Of a stretch of 64,000 nucleotides of DNA, positions 10,680 through 22,283 are shown piece by piece; position 1 is the stretch's first letter, and every line of letters begins with the position of its first letter. Location of the stretch: contig UESW01004573.1 of assembly GCA_900491605.1 (NCBI GenBank), positions 379,466 through 443,465 on the forward strand, in the 5' to 3' direction. The position numbers and the translations under genes are program-made. The notes below the pieces were generated by a model. That model searched no databases. It was given only the letters and a program-made list of their open reading frames with translations, and was not told the origin of the DNA. The stretch comes from Calamus simplicifolius (lineage: Eukaryota > Streptophyta > Magnoliopsida > Arecales > Arecaceae).

Positions 10680-12439
10680 ATGGCAACACAAATTGGTTCA
10701 AGTTTTGCTGAAGGTCATTCTACGAATCGACCTCCTTTGTTTAATGGAACCAACTATTCATATTGGAAAGCTAGAATGAGAATATTCATTCAAGCTTCGG
10801 ACTATGAATTGTGGGGAGTAATCATAAACGGACCTAGTACACCCACACACCTTATTGATGGCACTATTGTTCCTAAACCCGAAAGGGATTGGAATGATAA
10901 TGATAGGAGAATGGCACAACTAAATGCTAAGGCCATTAATATTTTGTATTGTTCCTTGGATTCAAATGAATTCAACCGAATCTCAACTTGTAATTCCGCA
11001 AAAGAAATTTGGGATAGGTTGGAAATTACTCATGAAGGAACAAACCAAGTAAAAGAATCAAAGATAAATATTTTGGTTCATAAATATGAATTATTTAATA
11101 TGGAACAAAATGAAACCATCACATGCATGTTCACTAGATTTACTGATATTGTGAATGGTTTGAAAAGTCTTGGAAAAGTTTATACTAATTCTGAGCTTGT
11201 TCGCAAAATCCTTAGGTCACTTCCACGGACTTGGGAAGCCAAGGTGACCGCCATACAAGAAGCCAAAGATCTGAACATCCTACCATTGGAAGAGCTTCTT
11301 GGTTCGCTGATGACTCATGAGCTTCAAGTCAAACAACATGTCAATGAGGATGAGTCAAGAAAGAAGAAGACCATCGCCCTCAAAGCTGCAGAAAAGGAAA
11401 TAAGCAGCAGCGATGATGAAGATGATGATGATGAGTCAGCCCTCCTTGCAAGGAAGTTCAAGAAATTTATGCAAAGAAGGAGGCCCTTCCACAAAAAGAG
11501 ATTTGTTTCAAAAATGGAAGGAGAAAAAGAAAAGGATAAGAAAAAGGAAAAGGACAAAGAAAAGAGCCCTTAGTATGCTATGAATGTAAAAAACCAGGGC
11601 ATTTTAGATATGACTGTCCTTTACTTAAGAAGGCCTACAAGAAAAAGAAAAAGGCCTACATGGCAACTTGGACTGATAGTGAAGAGTCTTCTTCCGAAGA
11701 AGAAGAACAAAAAGAAGTTGCTAATGTCTGCTTCATGGCCAACGACGACGACAACGACAATGAGGTAAGTACCGAAACTCCCGATGATGAATTTACATTT
11801 GATGAAATGTTTGAGGCTTTAATGAACTTATGATTGACTTTAAATCATTGAAAAAGAAGTATAAGTTTTTGAAAATGAATATTAGCTTAGCTAAAAGTAA
11901 AATGAATTAACTTTAGAAGTTAAGAACTTAACTAATGAAAAAGAAGAACTTAGCAAAGAAAGAGATAATCTTAATCAAGAAATAGATTTGTTAAAATCTA
12001 AAACTAAAAACTCAACAAAGATTTAAAAGATCAATTAGAAACCTTAGCTTTAGATAAAGAACAGCAAGTTAAAGAAAATGACTCTCTTAAGAAAGATGTT
12101 AAAAAATATAAAGACATTGTTGAGAAATTCACTTAAGTTCAACTAAACTTAACATGATCTTAGATAGTCAAAAAGCTGTTTTTGACAAAGCAGGTTTAGG
12201 ATATAACACATTAAGGAAACAAAAATCTTTAAAGAATATTTTTATAAAAGCCAACCAAAGTAATATAACTGTTTCAAATGTAATGAAAAAGGTCATAAAT
12301 CATTTGAATGCAAAACGTTAAATAAAAACAACAAGTTAAATGTTAAAGCTAAGAAAATATGGGTTCCGAAAGGAACAATTTTTATTGCTGCTAACCATGA
12401 AGGACCCAAGAAGCTTGGGTACCTAAGCATAAAGTTTGA
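10680..12439 (+). pseudogene. Copia gag (capsid, coiled coil, two zinc knuckles), frame-broken
   Basis: The open start at 10680 gives 297 residues of a Copia-type Gag: RPPLFNGTNYSYWKARM near the N-terminus, a UBN2-like capsid, and an acidic then Lys-rich tail. The first zinc knuckle, CYECKKPGHFRYDC, follows in another frame at about 11576-11620. A long coiled coil runs about 11830-12150. A second knuckle, CFKCNEKGHKSFEC, lies at about 12268-12312. Gag then ends near 12439, shortly before pol. The frame is lost by single-base deletions in short runs near 11569 (C run), 11832 (A), 11900 (A), 12012 (A) and 12135 (T). No nonsense substitution was seen, so the product would otherwise be about 580 residues. 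The start lies 63 bp after the LTR and is the first ATG after the primer-binding site. Confidence 0.88.
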
Positions 12440-15400
12440 TTATATTGCAGGAATGTCTTGTAGCCAAAAGATCAAAGAAAAAGTGGTACCTTGATAGTGG
12501 CTGCTCAAGACATATGACGGGTGACAAAGATGAATTCATCACCCTAGAAGAAAAGAAAGGTGGAGTTGTTACGTTTGGCGATAACGGTAAAGGTCAAATT
12601 ATGGGCCTTGGTAAAGTCCGTATAACTCCATCTACATTTATTGATAATGTACTTTATGTTGATGGTTTGAAGCATAATCTAATAAGTATAAGTCAATTAT
12701 GTGATAAAAATTTTAATGTTTCATTTAAATCTTCAGTATGCACTGTAACTAATTCTATTGATGATAGCATTGTATTTACTGGTTATAGACATGGCAATGT
12801 TTACTTAGTTGATCTAGAAAAATTATCTTTGAGTGATCATTGCTTAATTGCTGACAATGCTAACATAAATGAAATTAGTTGGTTGTGGCATCGTAGATTA
12901 GGTCATGCAAGCACACACCTTATTTCAAAACTAATTAAAATGGATTTAGTTAAAGGATTACCTAAATTAGATTTTGAAAATAATAAAATATGTGATGCAT
13001 GTCAATTTGGAAAACAAACTAGAAGTTCTTTTAAATCTAAAAACATTGTTTCAACTTCTAGGGCACTAGAGCTACTTCACATGGATCTTTTCGGACCAAC
13101 TAGAACCACAAGTCTAGGAGGAAAGAAATATGGTCTAGTGATTGTAGATGATTATTCTAGATATACTTGGGTAATGTTTTTAGCTCACAAAGATGAGACT
13201 TTCTCAATTTTCCTGAAATTCTTTAAGAAAGTCACAAATGAGAAAAACACTACTATAGTATCTCTAAGAAGTGATCATGGAACAGAATTTGAAAATCACT
13301 TTTTTGAAAGTTTTTGTTCTGAAAATGGAATTAATCATAATTTTTCAGCCCCTAGGACTCCACAGCAAAATGGTGTAGTTGAAAGGAAAAATAGGACTCT
13401 AGAAGACATGGCCCGTACCATGCTATGCGAAAGCAACTTACCAAAGTATTTTTGGGCGGAAGCAATTAACACAGCATGTTACATCTTAAATAGAGCCTTA
13501 ATAAGACCAATCTTAAAGAAAACACCTTATGAATTATGGAATGAAAGAAAACCAAATATAAAATACTTTCATGCATTTGGATGTAAATGTTTCATTCATA
13601 ATAATGGTAAAAACAATTTAGGAAAATTTGATGCTAAATCTGATGAAGGAATCTTTTTAGGATATTCAACAACTAGTAAAGCTTATAGAGTATTTAACAA
13701 GAAAACCTTAGTAGTTGAAGAATCCATTCATATAGTTTTCGATGAGTCTTTAGCATCTAGTTCTGAAAAGCTTGATGATGAGGAAGATACAAACATAATT
13801 GAAAAAGATCTTGAAAAACTTAATATTGAAGTATCTTCTGATCATGAGCAAGAAGCTAAAGATGATGATTCACATAAGGACGATGATGTCAATATTGATC
13901 ATAATGATATAGATCTTCCAAGAGACTGGAGATATGCTCATAGTCATCCTAAGGAATTGATTATAGGCGATCCATCTCAAGGAATAAGGACTAGATCATA
14001 CATGAGAAATATTAGTAATCATCTTGCATTTGTATCGCAAATAGAACCTAAAACTATTGAAGAAGCTGAAAAAGATAATAATTGGATGTTAGCAATGCAA
14101 GAAGAACTAAATCAATTTACAAGAAATAATGTTTGGACTTTAGTTGAAAGACCTAAAAATCATTCAGTAATAGGATCAAAATGGATTTTAGAAATAAACT
14201 AGATGAAAATGGCATTGTAATTAGAAACAAAGCTAGATTGGTTGCTAAAGGATATAATCAAGAGGAAGGTATTGATTTTGATGAAACCTTTGCACCTGTA
14301 GCTAGATTAGAAGCCATTAGGCTATTACTTGCATTTGCATGTCATATGAATTTCAACTTATTTCAAATGGATGTAAAAAGCGCATTTTTAAATGGATTTA
14401 TAATGAAGAAGTTTATGTAGAACAACCACCAGGTTTTGAAGATCACGAATTTTCAAATCACGTTTTTAAATTGCACAAAGCTTTATATGGTTTGAAACAA
14501 GCACCTAGAGCTTGGTATGATAGGTTAAGTAAATTCTTAATAGAAAATGATTTTACAAGAGGAAATGTTGATAAAACTTTGTTTTTGAAAAGAAAAGTAA
14601 AGATTTACTTGTAGTACAAATATACGTAGATGACATTATTTTTGGTGCTACTAACGATTCTCTTTGTCAAGAATTTGCAAAGTTGATGCAGGGAGAATTC
14701 GAGATGAGCATGATGGGAGAACTCAACTTCTTCCTTGGACTCCAGATCAAACAAAGCAAAGAGGGAATCTTTATCAACCAAACCAAATACACAAGAGAAC
14801 TACTCAAAAAGTTTGGTATGGAATCAATGAAACCCCTCGGAACTCCAATGAGTCCTTCATGCAAGCTGGACAAAGATGAAGAAGGTAAAAAGGTTGACCA
14901 AAAGTATTATCGAGGTATAATCGGATCCCTTCTTTATTTAACAGCAAGTAGACCAGACATTATGTTTTCAGTATGTTTATGTGCTAGATTTCAATCTGAA
15001 CCTAAAGAATCACATTTAATAGCTGTTAAAAGAATACTAAGATATGTAAGTGGAACAAAAAATGTAGGTTTATGGTATTCTAGAGACTCCACATTAAATC
15101 TAATTGCATATTCAGATTCTGATTATGCTGGATGCAAATTAGATAGAAAAAGCACAAGTGGTGCATGCCATTTCTTAGGAAGTAACTTAATCACATGGTT
15201 TAGCAAAAAGCAAAATTCAGTTGCATTATCAACTACTGAAGCTGAATATGTAGCAGCTGGAAGTTGCTGTGCGCAAATCCTATGGATTAAGCGACAACTT
15301 GAAGACTATGGTATCACACTTGATAAGACACCCATAAGATGTGATAACACTAGCGCAATTAATTTAACAAAGAATCCAATTCAACATTCAAGAACTAAAC

Positions 15401-15570
15401 ACATAGAAATCAGATATCATTTTATAAGAGAACATGTAGCAAATAATGAAATATGTCTTGATTATGTTAACACTGAAGATCAATTAGCTGACATATTCAC
15501 TAAACCTTTAAATGAAGAGAGATTCTGTTATCTTAGAGGAGAGTTAGGTATTTGTGATCCTTTAGAATGA
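12436..15570 (+). pseudogene. Copia pol: protease, integrase, reverse transcriptase, RNase H
   Basis: The first frame (12436-14202) contains the protease motif WYLDSGCSRHMTG (Asp codon at 12493) and the integrase zinc region (WHRRLGHAS ... CDACQFGK). The integrase core has its catalytic triad at codons 13084 (HMDLFG), 13273 (RSDHGTEF) and 13381 (VVERKN), the last two spaced D-35-E. The reverse transcriptase follows through 14181-14614, with the YVDD codons at 14623-14634. RNase H is in 14683-15570 (SDSDYAGC, STTEAEY, LADIFTKPL). Three single-base losses in T or A runs, near 14183, 14398 and 14597, split the reverse transcriptase into three frames; all diagnostic residues are retained. It would process Gag-Pol, copy the RNA and integrate the cDNA. 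The first frame has no ATG where the gag and pol frames meet, in keeping with expression as a Gag-Pol fusion by readthrough or frameshift. Confidence 0.93.
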
Positions 15571-16039
15571 ATTTGAAACCCCTAAGGAAATTTTATCTAA
15601 GATTCTTTCAAATCCTCAATCCTTAAGGAAATCTTATCTAGAATTCATATCTAATTGATTCACTCATATCCAATGATTATTTATCAATTTTTATGATCAT
15701 TTTCCGGACACATTTCAGAAATTTCATAATTTTGGTCTGAAATGGTCTCGGAGCCGACTCGATGCGTATCGGAGTCGACTCCCAGTTTCAACTGAAACTC
15801 TCGAGTCGACCCCTCTCTGGCGCGAGTCGACTCCATGTCGGGACGGCCTTTCTGTGTCTGTGCCGAGTCGACACCCGGGTTTGCGCGAGCCGACTCGAGG
15901 TGGTCCCAAATTGATTTTTCTAGGGCAGAGTCGACTCGTCGCTCATTCTATTCGACCCCAATCGTCAAATACTCTCTCCACGCTCTCTCCAAACCTTCCA
16001 AACTCTCAATAATCCCTGATTATCACCTCCAATCATCAA
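15571..16039 (+). other. Spacer between pol and ORF3 with LTR-like GAGTCGACTC cluster
   Basis: After the pol stop codon the spacer carries about eight GAGTCGACTC-type motifs (15748-15940). The text around the first of them resembles the start of the U3 cluster in the LTR. It then turns into a pyrimidine-rich leader (CTCTCTCCACGCTCTCTCC at 15972-15990) and reaches the ORF3 start codon at 16040. A duplicated U3 segment acting as an internal promoter for ORF3 is a reasonable reading, although no TATA box is visible. Confidence 0.6.
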
Positions 16040-17366
16040 ATGGCACCTAAAACTAGAGGATCTAGCGTTGTGGCGGGTGGCATCAAACGGAAACGCTCCG
16101 TGAAGAAGCCGGTGAAGCGTCCCGTGCGAGAACCTTCTCCAAGCACGGACTCCACCTCATCTGCTTCTACCCCAACTGCTGCTCCTGCTGCCACGTCCTC
16201 CCAGGTAGATCGTCTAGCGGATAGGATCATTACTACTGGTAGGAAGGTGGATTTTGAATTGTTTGAGAATGAGGGTTTTCTTGTTGGGAGACAGTTAATC
16301 GAGATGGGTTGGGAGAAAGTTTGTTCTCTTGAGTGCCCGACTTATCCCTCATTGGTTAAAGAATTTTACAAGAATTTGTCTAGAGGAGACCATGGGCTTA
16401 TTAGCAATGTGAGAGGAGTAAGACTATCTGTGACAGCTGAAGTCTTATCTAGATTATTGGAATTACCTTTGTCTGGCACCTCCATTTTCTTCTGATGACC
16501 GCGCCCCAGCTTTATCCAGATTATTAAACCGGGAAGTGGTTGGATTTGAAGAGGTATTCGCTAATCAGCTTTCTTTAGAGTTGAGATTGCTACACAATAT
16601 CTGCAGTAGGATTCTATTTCCTAAAACTGGTAGATTTGACTATGTTTCTGAGAGAGATGTTTTTGTAATGGACGCCATAGTGACAGGCAAGCCTATCAAT
16701 CTTCCCAGCATGATTCTGTGGTACATAGCAGATTGTGGAGGGAAAAGGAAATCGAGTCTGCCTTATGGGATGATACTTACTTTGATTTTTCGAAGCCAGG
16801 GTGTGTGATTTCTGATAATGAACCTATGAAGAATTTAAGACACACTGATTTTTATAGTCTGGCAACAATTCATCGGATGGGATTTGTCAAAAAGAATGGT
16901 AAATGGGAAAGGAAAGGAGTGACAGAAGATAGAGCTACAGATACTGAGGCTGCAGGACCCTCTGTTAGACATCCTTCGCCTGCACCTCCGAGCCCCTTGG
17001 TTTCTGCTCTGCTCCAGCCCCAGCTCCAACTTTTGTTCAGACTTCATCTTCTGCTAGTTTTTCAGATCAACAAATTTGCAACTCAAAGCCTTACTTGAAG
17101 ATCAATCTGATAAGCTTAAAACTGATTTTGAGAATAAATTTATGCATTTGAGAGAGACACTTTATTCTCTTGATGATCGTATCTCAAAGATTGAGTCCAC
17201 TCTCGGATCTTCATCGGCATCCTTAAGTAGTGATCTCAAGAATATTTTTGAAGAACTTAAGGATATATGTGGAGATGGAGAGACATATGCCAGTGCAACG
17301 CAGAGCTTCAAGACAAAATTCAGAGTGCGTGCACCTTTGTTGATGAAAAACTCAAGGACTATGTAA
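16040..17366 (+). pseudogene. Copia ORF3 downstream of pol (putative plant transposon protein)
   Basis: The ATG at 16040 (context AAATGGC) starts a basic, Pro/Ser/Thr-rich N-terminus with a likely nuclear-localisation stretch (KRKRSVKKPVKR). Next comes a globular domain resembling the 'putative plant transposon protein' family (YPSLVKEFYKNLS, VRGVRLSVTAEVLSRLLELP, then ICSRILFPKTGRFDYVS). A Pro-rich linker (about 16960-17040) leads to a C-terminal coiled coil (about 17080-17300, LKALLEDQSDKL ... DDRISKIESTL). Frame changes near 16488 (T run) and 16808 are single-base; another boundary is near 17070. The same-strand position between RNase H and the polypurine tract is where SIRE elements carry an env-like ORF, but I see no signal peptide or transmembrane segment, so an envelope role is not supported. 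Confidence 0.72.
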
Positions 17367-17775
17367 AAATTCAATCTGAAGGAATGAAAAATATAGTTGA
17401 TCATCTAACTAGAATTGTAAGAACTCATTTTTGAGTTACTAGAGTTTCAATCCTTGTTTTGTACTGAAGTTTTTTTTTATGAAATCAATGTACTGAACAT
17501 TTTGATGTATTAGACTTTAATGAAATGAATTCTCTATTTCCTTATTTCAATGAAATTTGAATGAATGTTTGTGATTCTCTATCTTTTTGTTGATAACAAA
17601 AAAGGGGGAGAATTTTATAGTTCTATGATTGTGATAAAATGAGATAAACAATGAGATAATTAATTAAGTTTCATAGGGGGAGCTACCTCATTAAGGGGGA
17701 GCCTAAGCCTAACTATGAAAACAAAATTAATTCACTAATCAATCATGAACAAACTCAATATTTTTGTCATCATCA
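17367..17775 (+). other. 3' untranslated region of the Copia element
   Basis: AT-rich spacer between ORF3 and the polypurine tract with several AAGGGGGAG blocks (near 17602, 17677 and 17693) that look like spare polypurine tracts. No coding frame. Confidence 0.7.
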
Positions 17776-17788
17776 AAAAGGGGGAGAT
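17776..17788 (+). other. Polypurine tract of the Copia element
   Basis: AAAAGGGGGAGA immediately before the 3' LTR, the expected primer for plus-strand DNA synthesis. Similar purine blocks upstream may act as secondary tracts. Confidence 0.85.
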
Positions 17789-19527
17789 TGTTGAAAGATT
17801 ATAGAAAAATTATATGATCCAATCCTTTTGATTTTGATGATTACTAAAAGTCATTGAGTTTATTAAAGGATGTAATGAGTTTATGAAAATGAAGCAACAA
17901 ATTTATTTTGAACAATCAATGAGAATGCTCAAGTTTAACTTTAATCAATTTTGAAAGTGACTTTAAGCTCAATATTCAAACTTTTAAAAGAAATGTTATA
18001 ATTCATGTTTATTCAAAAAGTTTATGGATTAGTTCATGAATCACTTCTAAAGGTTAATTCTATTGATTTCATGTCAAAACAATGAATTAAAATGAATCTG
18101 GAACGATTTTAATGTCAATCAGAAAAGTTTCTGATTTTTGATACGTTCCGGAGCCGACTCCTGAGTTTCAGAGTCGACTCCGCTCAGTGTACAGAAATGT
18201 GCATCTGTGTCGAGTCGACCCATGAAATTGTCGAGTCGACTCCTGATTCTGTCGAGCCGACTCCTGGACTGTGCGAGTCGACTCCGCTCAGACACCAGAA
18301 GAGTGTTTTTCTGAGCACCTCTCGAGTCGACCCCAAGCCTTTCACGAGTCGACTCCCGACTATCAGGAGTCGACACTTTATTTCTGGCGAGTCGACCCCT
18401 AACCTTTTTAATCATTTCTATTTTTGGTAAGATGCTCGAGCCGACTCGGGAAAAGCATGAGTCGACTCCAGCAAAACTGGGCGCGATTCTTAACGATGAC
18501 ACATCAGCGCCAACGGTAAGATTTTCAAATAACGGCTATTTTTCCTTGTCTCTAACGGATATATTTTTGCAGATTCTATAAATAGAGGAGTTCTTTTCAA
18601 ATCAAAAGGATCCAGAAAAAATCAAAAAGAGAGAAAAGAATATCTTTTAAAAGAGGGAAAAACAGAGCATATTGAAAAATCATCTAGCTCAAAGAAGAGT
18701 GATTCAAAAGGAGAGAAATCCAAGAGGAAGTTTCGACTGCTCCTTCTCATCAATCCACAAGAGTCAAAAGAAAATCCACAAGCATTTCAAAGGTCAAATC
18801 GGAGGATTTTCAAAAGGGAGAAAAAGCTTCATCTCAACTCCAAATCTTCAACGGTCAAGAATCTTGCTGAGGCGTGATTCAACACTTCTAGAGGAGTTAA
18901 AGAGAAGAAGGAAGAAAGCCCAAGCCACTACCATCTGCAATTCTATCAGGCTTTTCTAACCTTTTATATTTTGTACTTCATTTGTATATTTGCTCAAGGG
19001 GAGCATTTCATTATCCAAACACTTCTATTCTATTTGTTTGCTGATTCAATCAGTGGATTGAATTAGTGGAGGTTGGTATACCTCGTTACAAGCCGGAGTG
19101 CTTGTGTTGGGTTAGTTGTGAGCCCTAGAAAAACAACTTGTAGGGTTTTGTGCTGGTAAGCCCGAGTTAAAACCAGCTGGGTTCGTTGTGACCCGGTAAA
19201 ACAACAAGTTTGAGTTGTGAGCTTGAAAATAACTCGGCTGTAATCTAGAGAGATTATAGTGTGGACCCAAGTGAATCTTGGGAGTGGACGTAGGTGTTGG
19301 TTACACCGAACCACTATAAAATTATCTTGTGTTTGCCGTGATATATTTTCTCTCTCTATCTCTCTTATTAATTGCTTGTGCATTGCTTATTAGTTAATTT
19401 CACTCACTTGCACATCTTAAGCAAATCAGTTTAAATCTTGCTAACTAATCAATTAAAGTCAAAAAAAGTCTTAAATTTTTAAGAACCCAATTCACCCCCC
19501 CCTCTTGGGTTGCCATCTGGACCAACA
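17789..19527 (+). repeat. 3' LTR of the Copia element (1,739 bp)
   Basis: Matches 8872-10617 with about ten substitutions and ten short indels, most of the latter in homopolymers. It contains the same palindrome cluster (18149-18470) and TATA box (18577-18584). The following AATAT at 19528 is the right target duplication. Confidence 0.95.
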
Positions 19528-20101
19528 AATATAATGATGAAATATCTTCAAAATATATTAAAAATTTTACTTTTTATTGAAATGATATTTAAAACCCAGG
19601 TTTAGATCTATAAGTTGAAATAATAACTAATATTGCATAACTGAGAAATAATTAAAGGGGAGGTTAATAAGCTTCAAATAATCCATTAGTTGTATTATAA
19701 AATCTTTCTAAATAAATCGTTAAAATATAATAGACATACCAATCCAAATCATTAATTTGGTTACCACCAGGCATTGGATTATTATAAAATATTATAATTT
19801 TATCTTTATAATTAAAAGATTTTTTTTTCAACATTAAATACATAAAATTCAACATATATATGTTTCACATCTAACATGAATTTTTTGAAAGCAGGATTTA
19901 AAGTAATTTTTTATAATTTTCAAATTTCTTTCAGAAACAAAATTGTTTGACATATACAATGTATTTTATAAGTTCATTTCTATTAATATCTTAATTATAA
20001 GCAAAGTCCCTAATAAGAAGAAGTATGAGATAATTATATTTGTGTGTGGTCAAATTATTATTCATGTTGAGCATAGGGTTTCAATAAGTGATCAGTTTCA
20101 T
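19528..20101. other. AT-rich intergenic DNA, no gene seen
   Basis: Unique AT-rich DNA between the Copia insertion and a small LINE tail. Short open frames here show no recognisable domain. Confidence 0.65.
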
Positions 20102-20353
20102 TTTTTTTTTTGGGTACAAACAGGTGATCACACCACTCTGGCATGAGTCAAATCCGATAGATCAGAGTACATAATTTGTTACAAGATAACAGGGCAGGGG
20201 TCACCAACATGCCAACTCCACTGACCAGAGTGTCGAGCAGCAGCAGAGGCAACCCAGTCTGCCGCAGCGTTGGTTTTCCGATAAATATGGCGGATCAGCG
20301 GTGCACAGATAGTCTGGAGAGAAGCCCAAATATCACGGATCAGTTCCACCTTT
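20102..20353 (-). mobile_element. Short LINE 3' tail with RNase H C-terminus
   Basis: On the minus strand the segment encodes RHIYRKTNAAADWVASAAAR and HVGDPCPVIL, the C-terminal RNase H block also found in the LINE ends at 5211 and 7090. A short 3' UTR and poly(A) follow (T run on the plus strand at 20101-20112). It is flanked by AGTTTCAT on both sides (20094-20101 and 20354-20361), an 8-bp target duplication. So this is a complete but extremely 5'-truncated insertion of about 250 bp. Confidence 0.8.
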
Positions 20354-21172
20354 AGTTTCATAGTAAAATTCTTTTTACATTTATAGCATAAAGCTTATGT
20401 ATTTTTATTTTTGATTACTGAATAGCAAATTTTCTTGAATTATTAGGTGTTCTACCTTTACTTTGTTTAAAAGTGGCAATAGAAGTTGGTTAACTATGAC
20501 AACCTAATTGCGAGTTGGGAGTGTTAAATTTTAATAATCATCAAATTTGAAACAAATTCAAAAGAAAATTATGGTGGTGAACCAACCATTATAATAAAAA
20601 ATTAAATATTTAATAATAATATTTATATATAATAAATTAGTAGTAGGTAGTAACTAATATTTAATAATTGTATAATAAGTAATTAAATAAAATTAAACAA
20701 TTAAATTTAAGATTACTCAAGAATTAAGTTTTGACTTCTTCTTAAGTTAACTATAGAAAGAGTGAGAACTTTGAAAAATTAAGCAAACCTCTCTCTTTTT
20801 AGAGTGAAAAATTATGTAAAGAGATTTATGCTTTGTTTGGAACACAAATTATTATAAAATTCATTTGCAAATAAAATGAGTTCTATAATGGAATTCTTTG
20901 TAAATGAATTTTAATGTTTTGCTCAAAATACATAAAATCGTGAAATTAATATAGATTCTCATATTTGAAATAATAAAAATTGAATTAAATGTTTCATCTT
21001 TCTAAATTGCTCTTATTTAATAATTAGTTAGAAAATAAATATCTTTTTTTGCTCTTATTTAATAATTAGTTAGAAAATAAATATCTTTTTCTCTTTGATA
21101 GGGCTTTAGCGATTTATGGTAGGGCAATGGAGTTCTTGAAATTTTAAGTGACAAGCAAGCTTGTGATGGTGG
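20354..21172. other. AT-rich intergenic DNA, no gene seen
   Basis: AT-rich sequence with a direct repeat of about 40 bp (GCTCTTATTTAATAATTAGT at 21010 and again at 21051). No gene-like pattern. Confidence 0.65.
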
Positions 21173-21796
21173 TGTTGTAGCCAAAGCACGTCTTCTTGAC
21201 GCTGGGTGACAAAGGAGCTCCTGGTCTTGCCTCCGCGGTTGTAAGCCTGCAAGAAAGTCCTCAGAGACCGGGGGATTCCAGCGAGGACCCTCCAACGGTC
21301 AAGTTAGTACCTTGAAAAACAGAAGTTGTCCAAGAAAAACCTAGCTTATCCTTTTTATACCTATTCCGAAGTCCCCTTTTGCATGCTTTCATGAGTAGTG
21401 GCCGTACAGGCGATATTGGGCCCGGCCACGTTCGTAGCATCCCATCATCCGCGATCATCGAGAGCTAGTGGGCCACGTGGCGGTCACCAGAGACTAATGC
21501 GATATGTGGTAGTTGTGGGGAGATAGTGGCCCATGTGGCGGATGCCAAGGACCGGTGGGCCACACCGAGGGGAAACTTGGAGGTCCGAGGCTGAGGGGAC
21601 CCTGGAGGTCCGAGGCTAAGGGGACCGCGAAGGTCCGAGGCCGAGGGGACTGTGGGAGTCCGAGGCCGAGGGGACCGCGGAGGTCCGAGGCTGAGGGGAC
21701 ATCGGAGGTCCGAGGCCTAGGGGGGTCTGAGGCCGAGGGAAACTTCCTGTTAGCCCTTATCTTGTTAACTTTAACGGAGCTTGATCAGTCATATTA
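21173..21796 (-). repeat. 3' LTR of E2 (624 bp)
   Basis: In plus-strand reading it starts TGTTGTAG and ends CATATTA; it pairs with 31743-32317. A TATA box (TATAAAAAG on the minus strand) lies at 21352-21359. A minisatellite of about 24 bp (GAGGTCCGAGGCCGAGGGGA type) occupies about 21575-21745 with six to seven copies, against four in the other LTR. On the minus strand the LTR starts TAAT rather than canonical TG, like its partner. Confidence 0.88.
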
Positions 21797-21815
21797 GATG
21801 CCCCACGCACCCCTG
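21797..21815 (-). other. Probable polypurine tract of E2
   Basis: Read on the minus strand the segment is AGGGGTGCGTGGGGCATC directly before the LTR start. E3 has the same GGGGCATC junction before its 3' LTR, which fixes this LTR boundary. Confidence 0.7.
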
Positions 21816-22283
21816 AGATGGTGTGGGTCCACTTTCTGCCCATCGAAAGGGGCGTGAACTAACCCGGTGGCTGATCCTGCCTAGCCACTAATGGCAACAG
21901 TGGCATGTGTCCATGGGGCACGAGGACTCATTAATGCCAGTGGCCTGGGATGTTGTAGCGTCACCACTCCTGTAGATTTGCACTGTTGGATGTGGGAGGA
22001 TCCTTCTTGGAAAGGCATCGGCCATCATCGCCATCATTAGAATGATGTTATCGATATCCCACTATCAATGCTGAGCGACTGCCAAGGCGTCCCTCCCAGT
22101 AGGAGGCGTGCGCATGGTAGGCTGGCTTAGGCGGGACAGCTCGAGGGGAGCTATAATAGGGGGACTGCCCCGAGTCTGTCACCTTACTACTCCCAGAGTC
22201 ATCTCCTCCTTAAGCTTCCTATGTATGAGTCCTGCTATCGTCTCCACCATTTTTCCTCCGCTAGCCAGGTCAGTCATTCTCCT

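Larger units (their letters stand above)
8872..19527 (+). mobile_element. Complete LTR retrotransposon, Ty1/Copia, SIRE/Maximus-like
   Basis: This is a 10,656-bp element with two LTRs that both start TGTTGAAAG and end CCAACA, a primer-binding site, gag, pol in Copia order (protease, integrase, reverse transcriptase, RNase H), a third ORF after pol, a polypurine tract and a perfect AATAT target duplication. Long LTRs, a Gag with an extended coiled coil and two zinc knuckles, and an extra ORF downstream of RNase H point to the SIRE/Maximus lineage. By eye the LTRs differ by roughly ten substitutions and about ten small indels over 1.74 kb. That suggests insertion a few hundred thousand years ago at commonly used plant rates. 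Confidence 0.93.

Noticed and set aside
16040..17366. Envelope protein in the Copia element
   Set aside because: The position fits, but no signal peptide, transmembrane segment or fusion peptide is visible in any frame.
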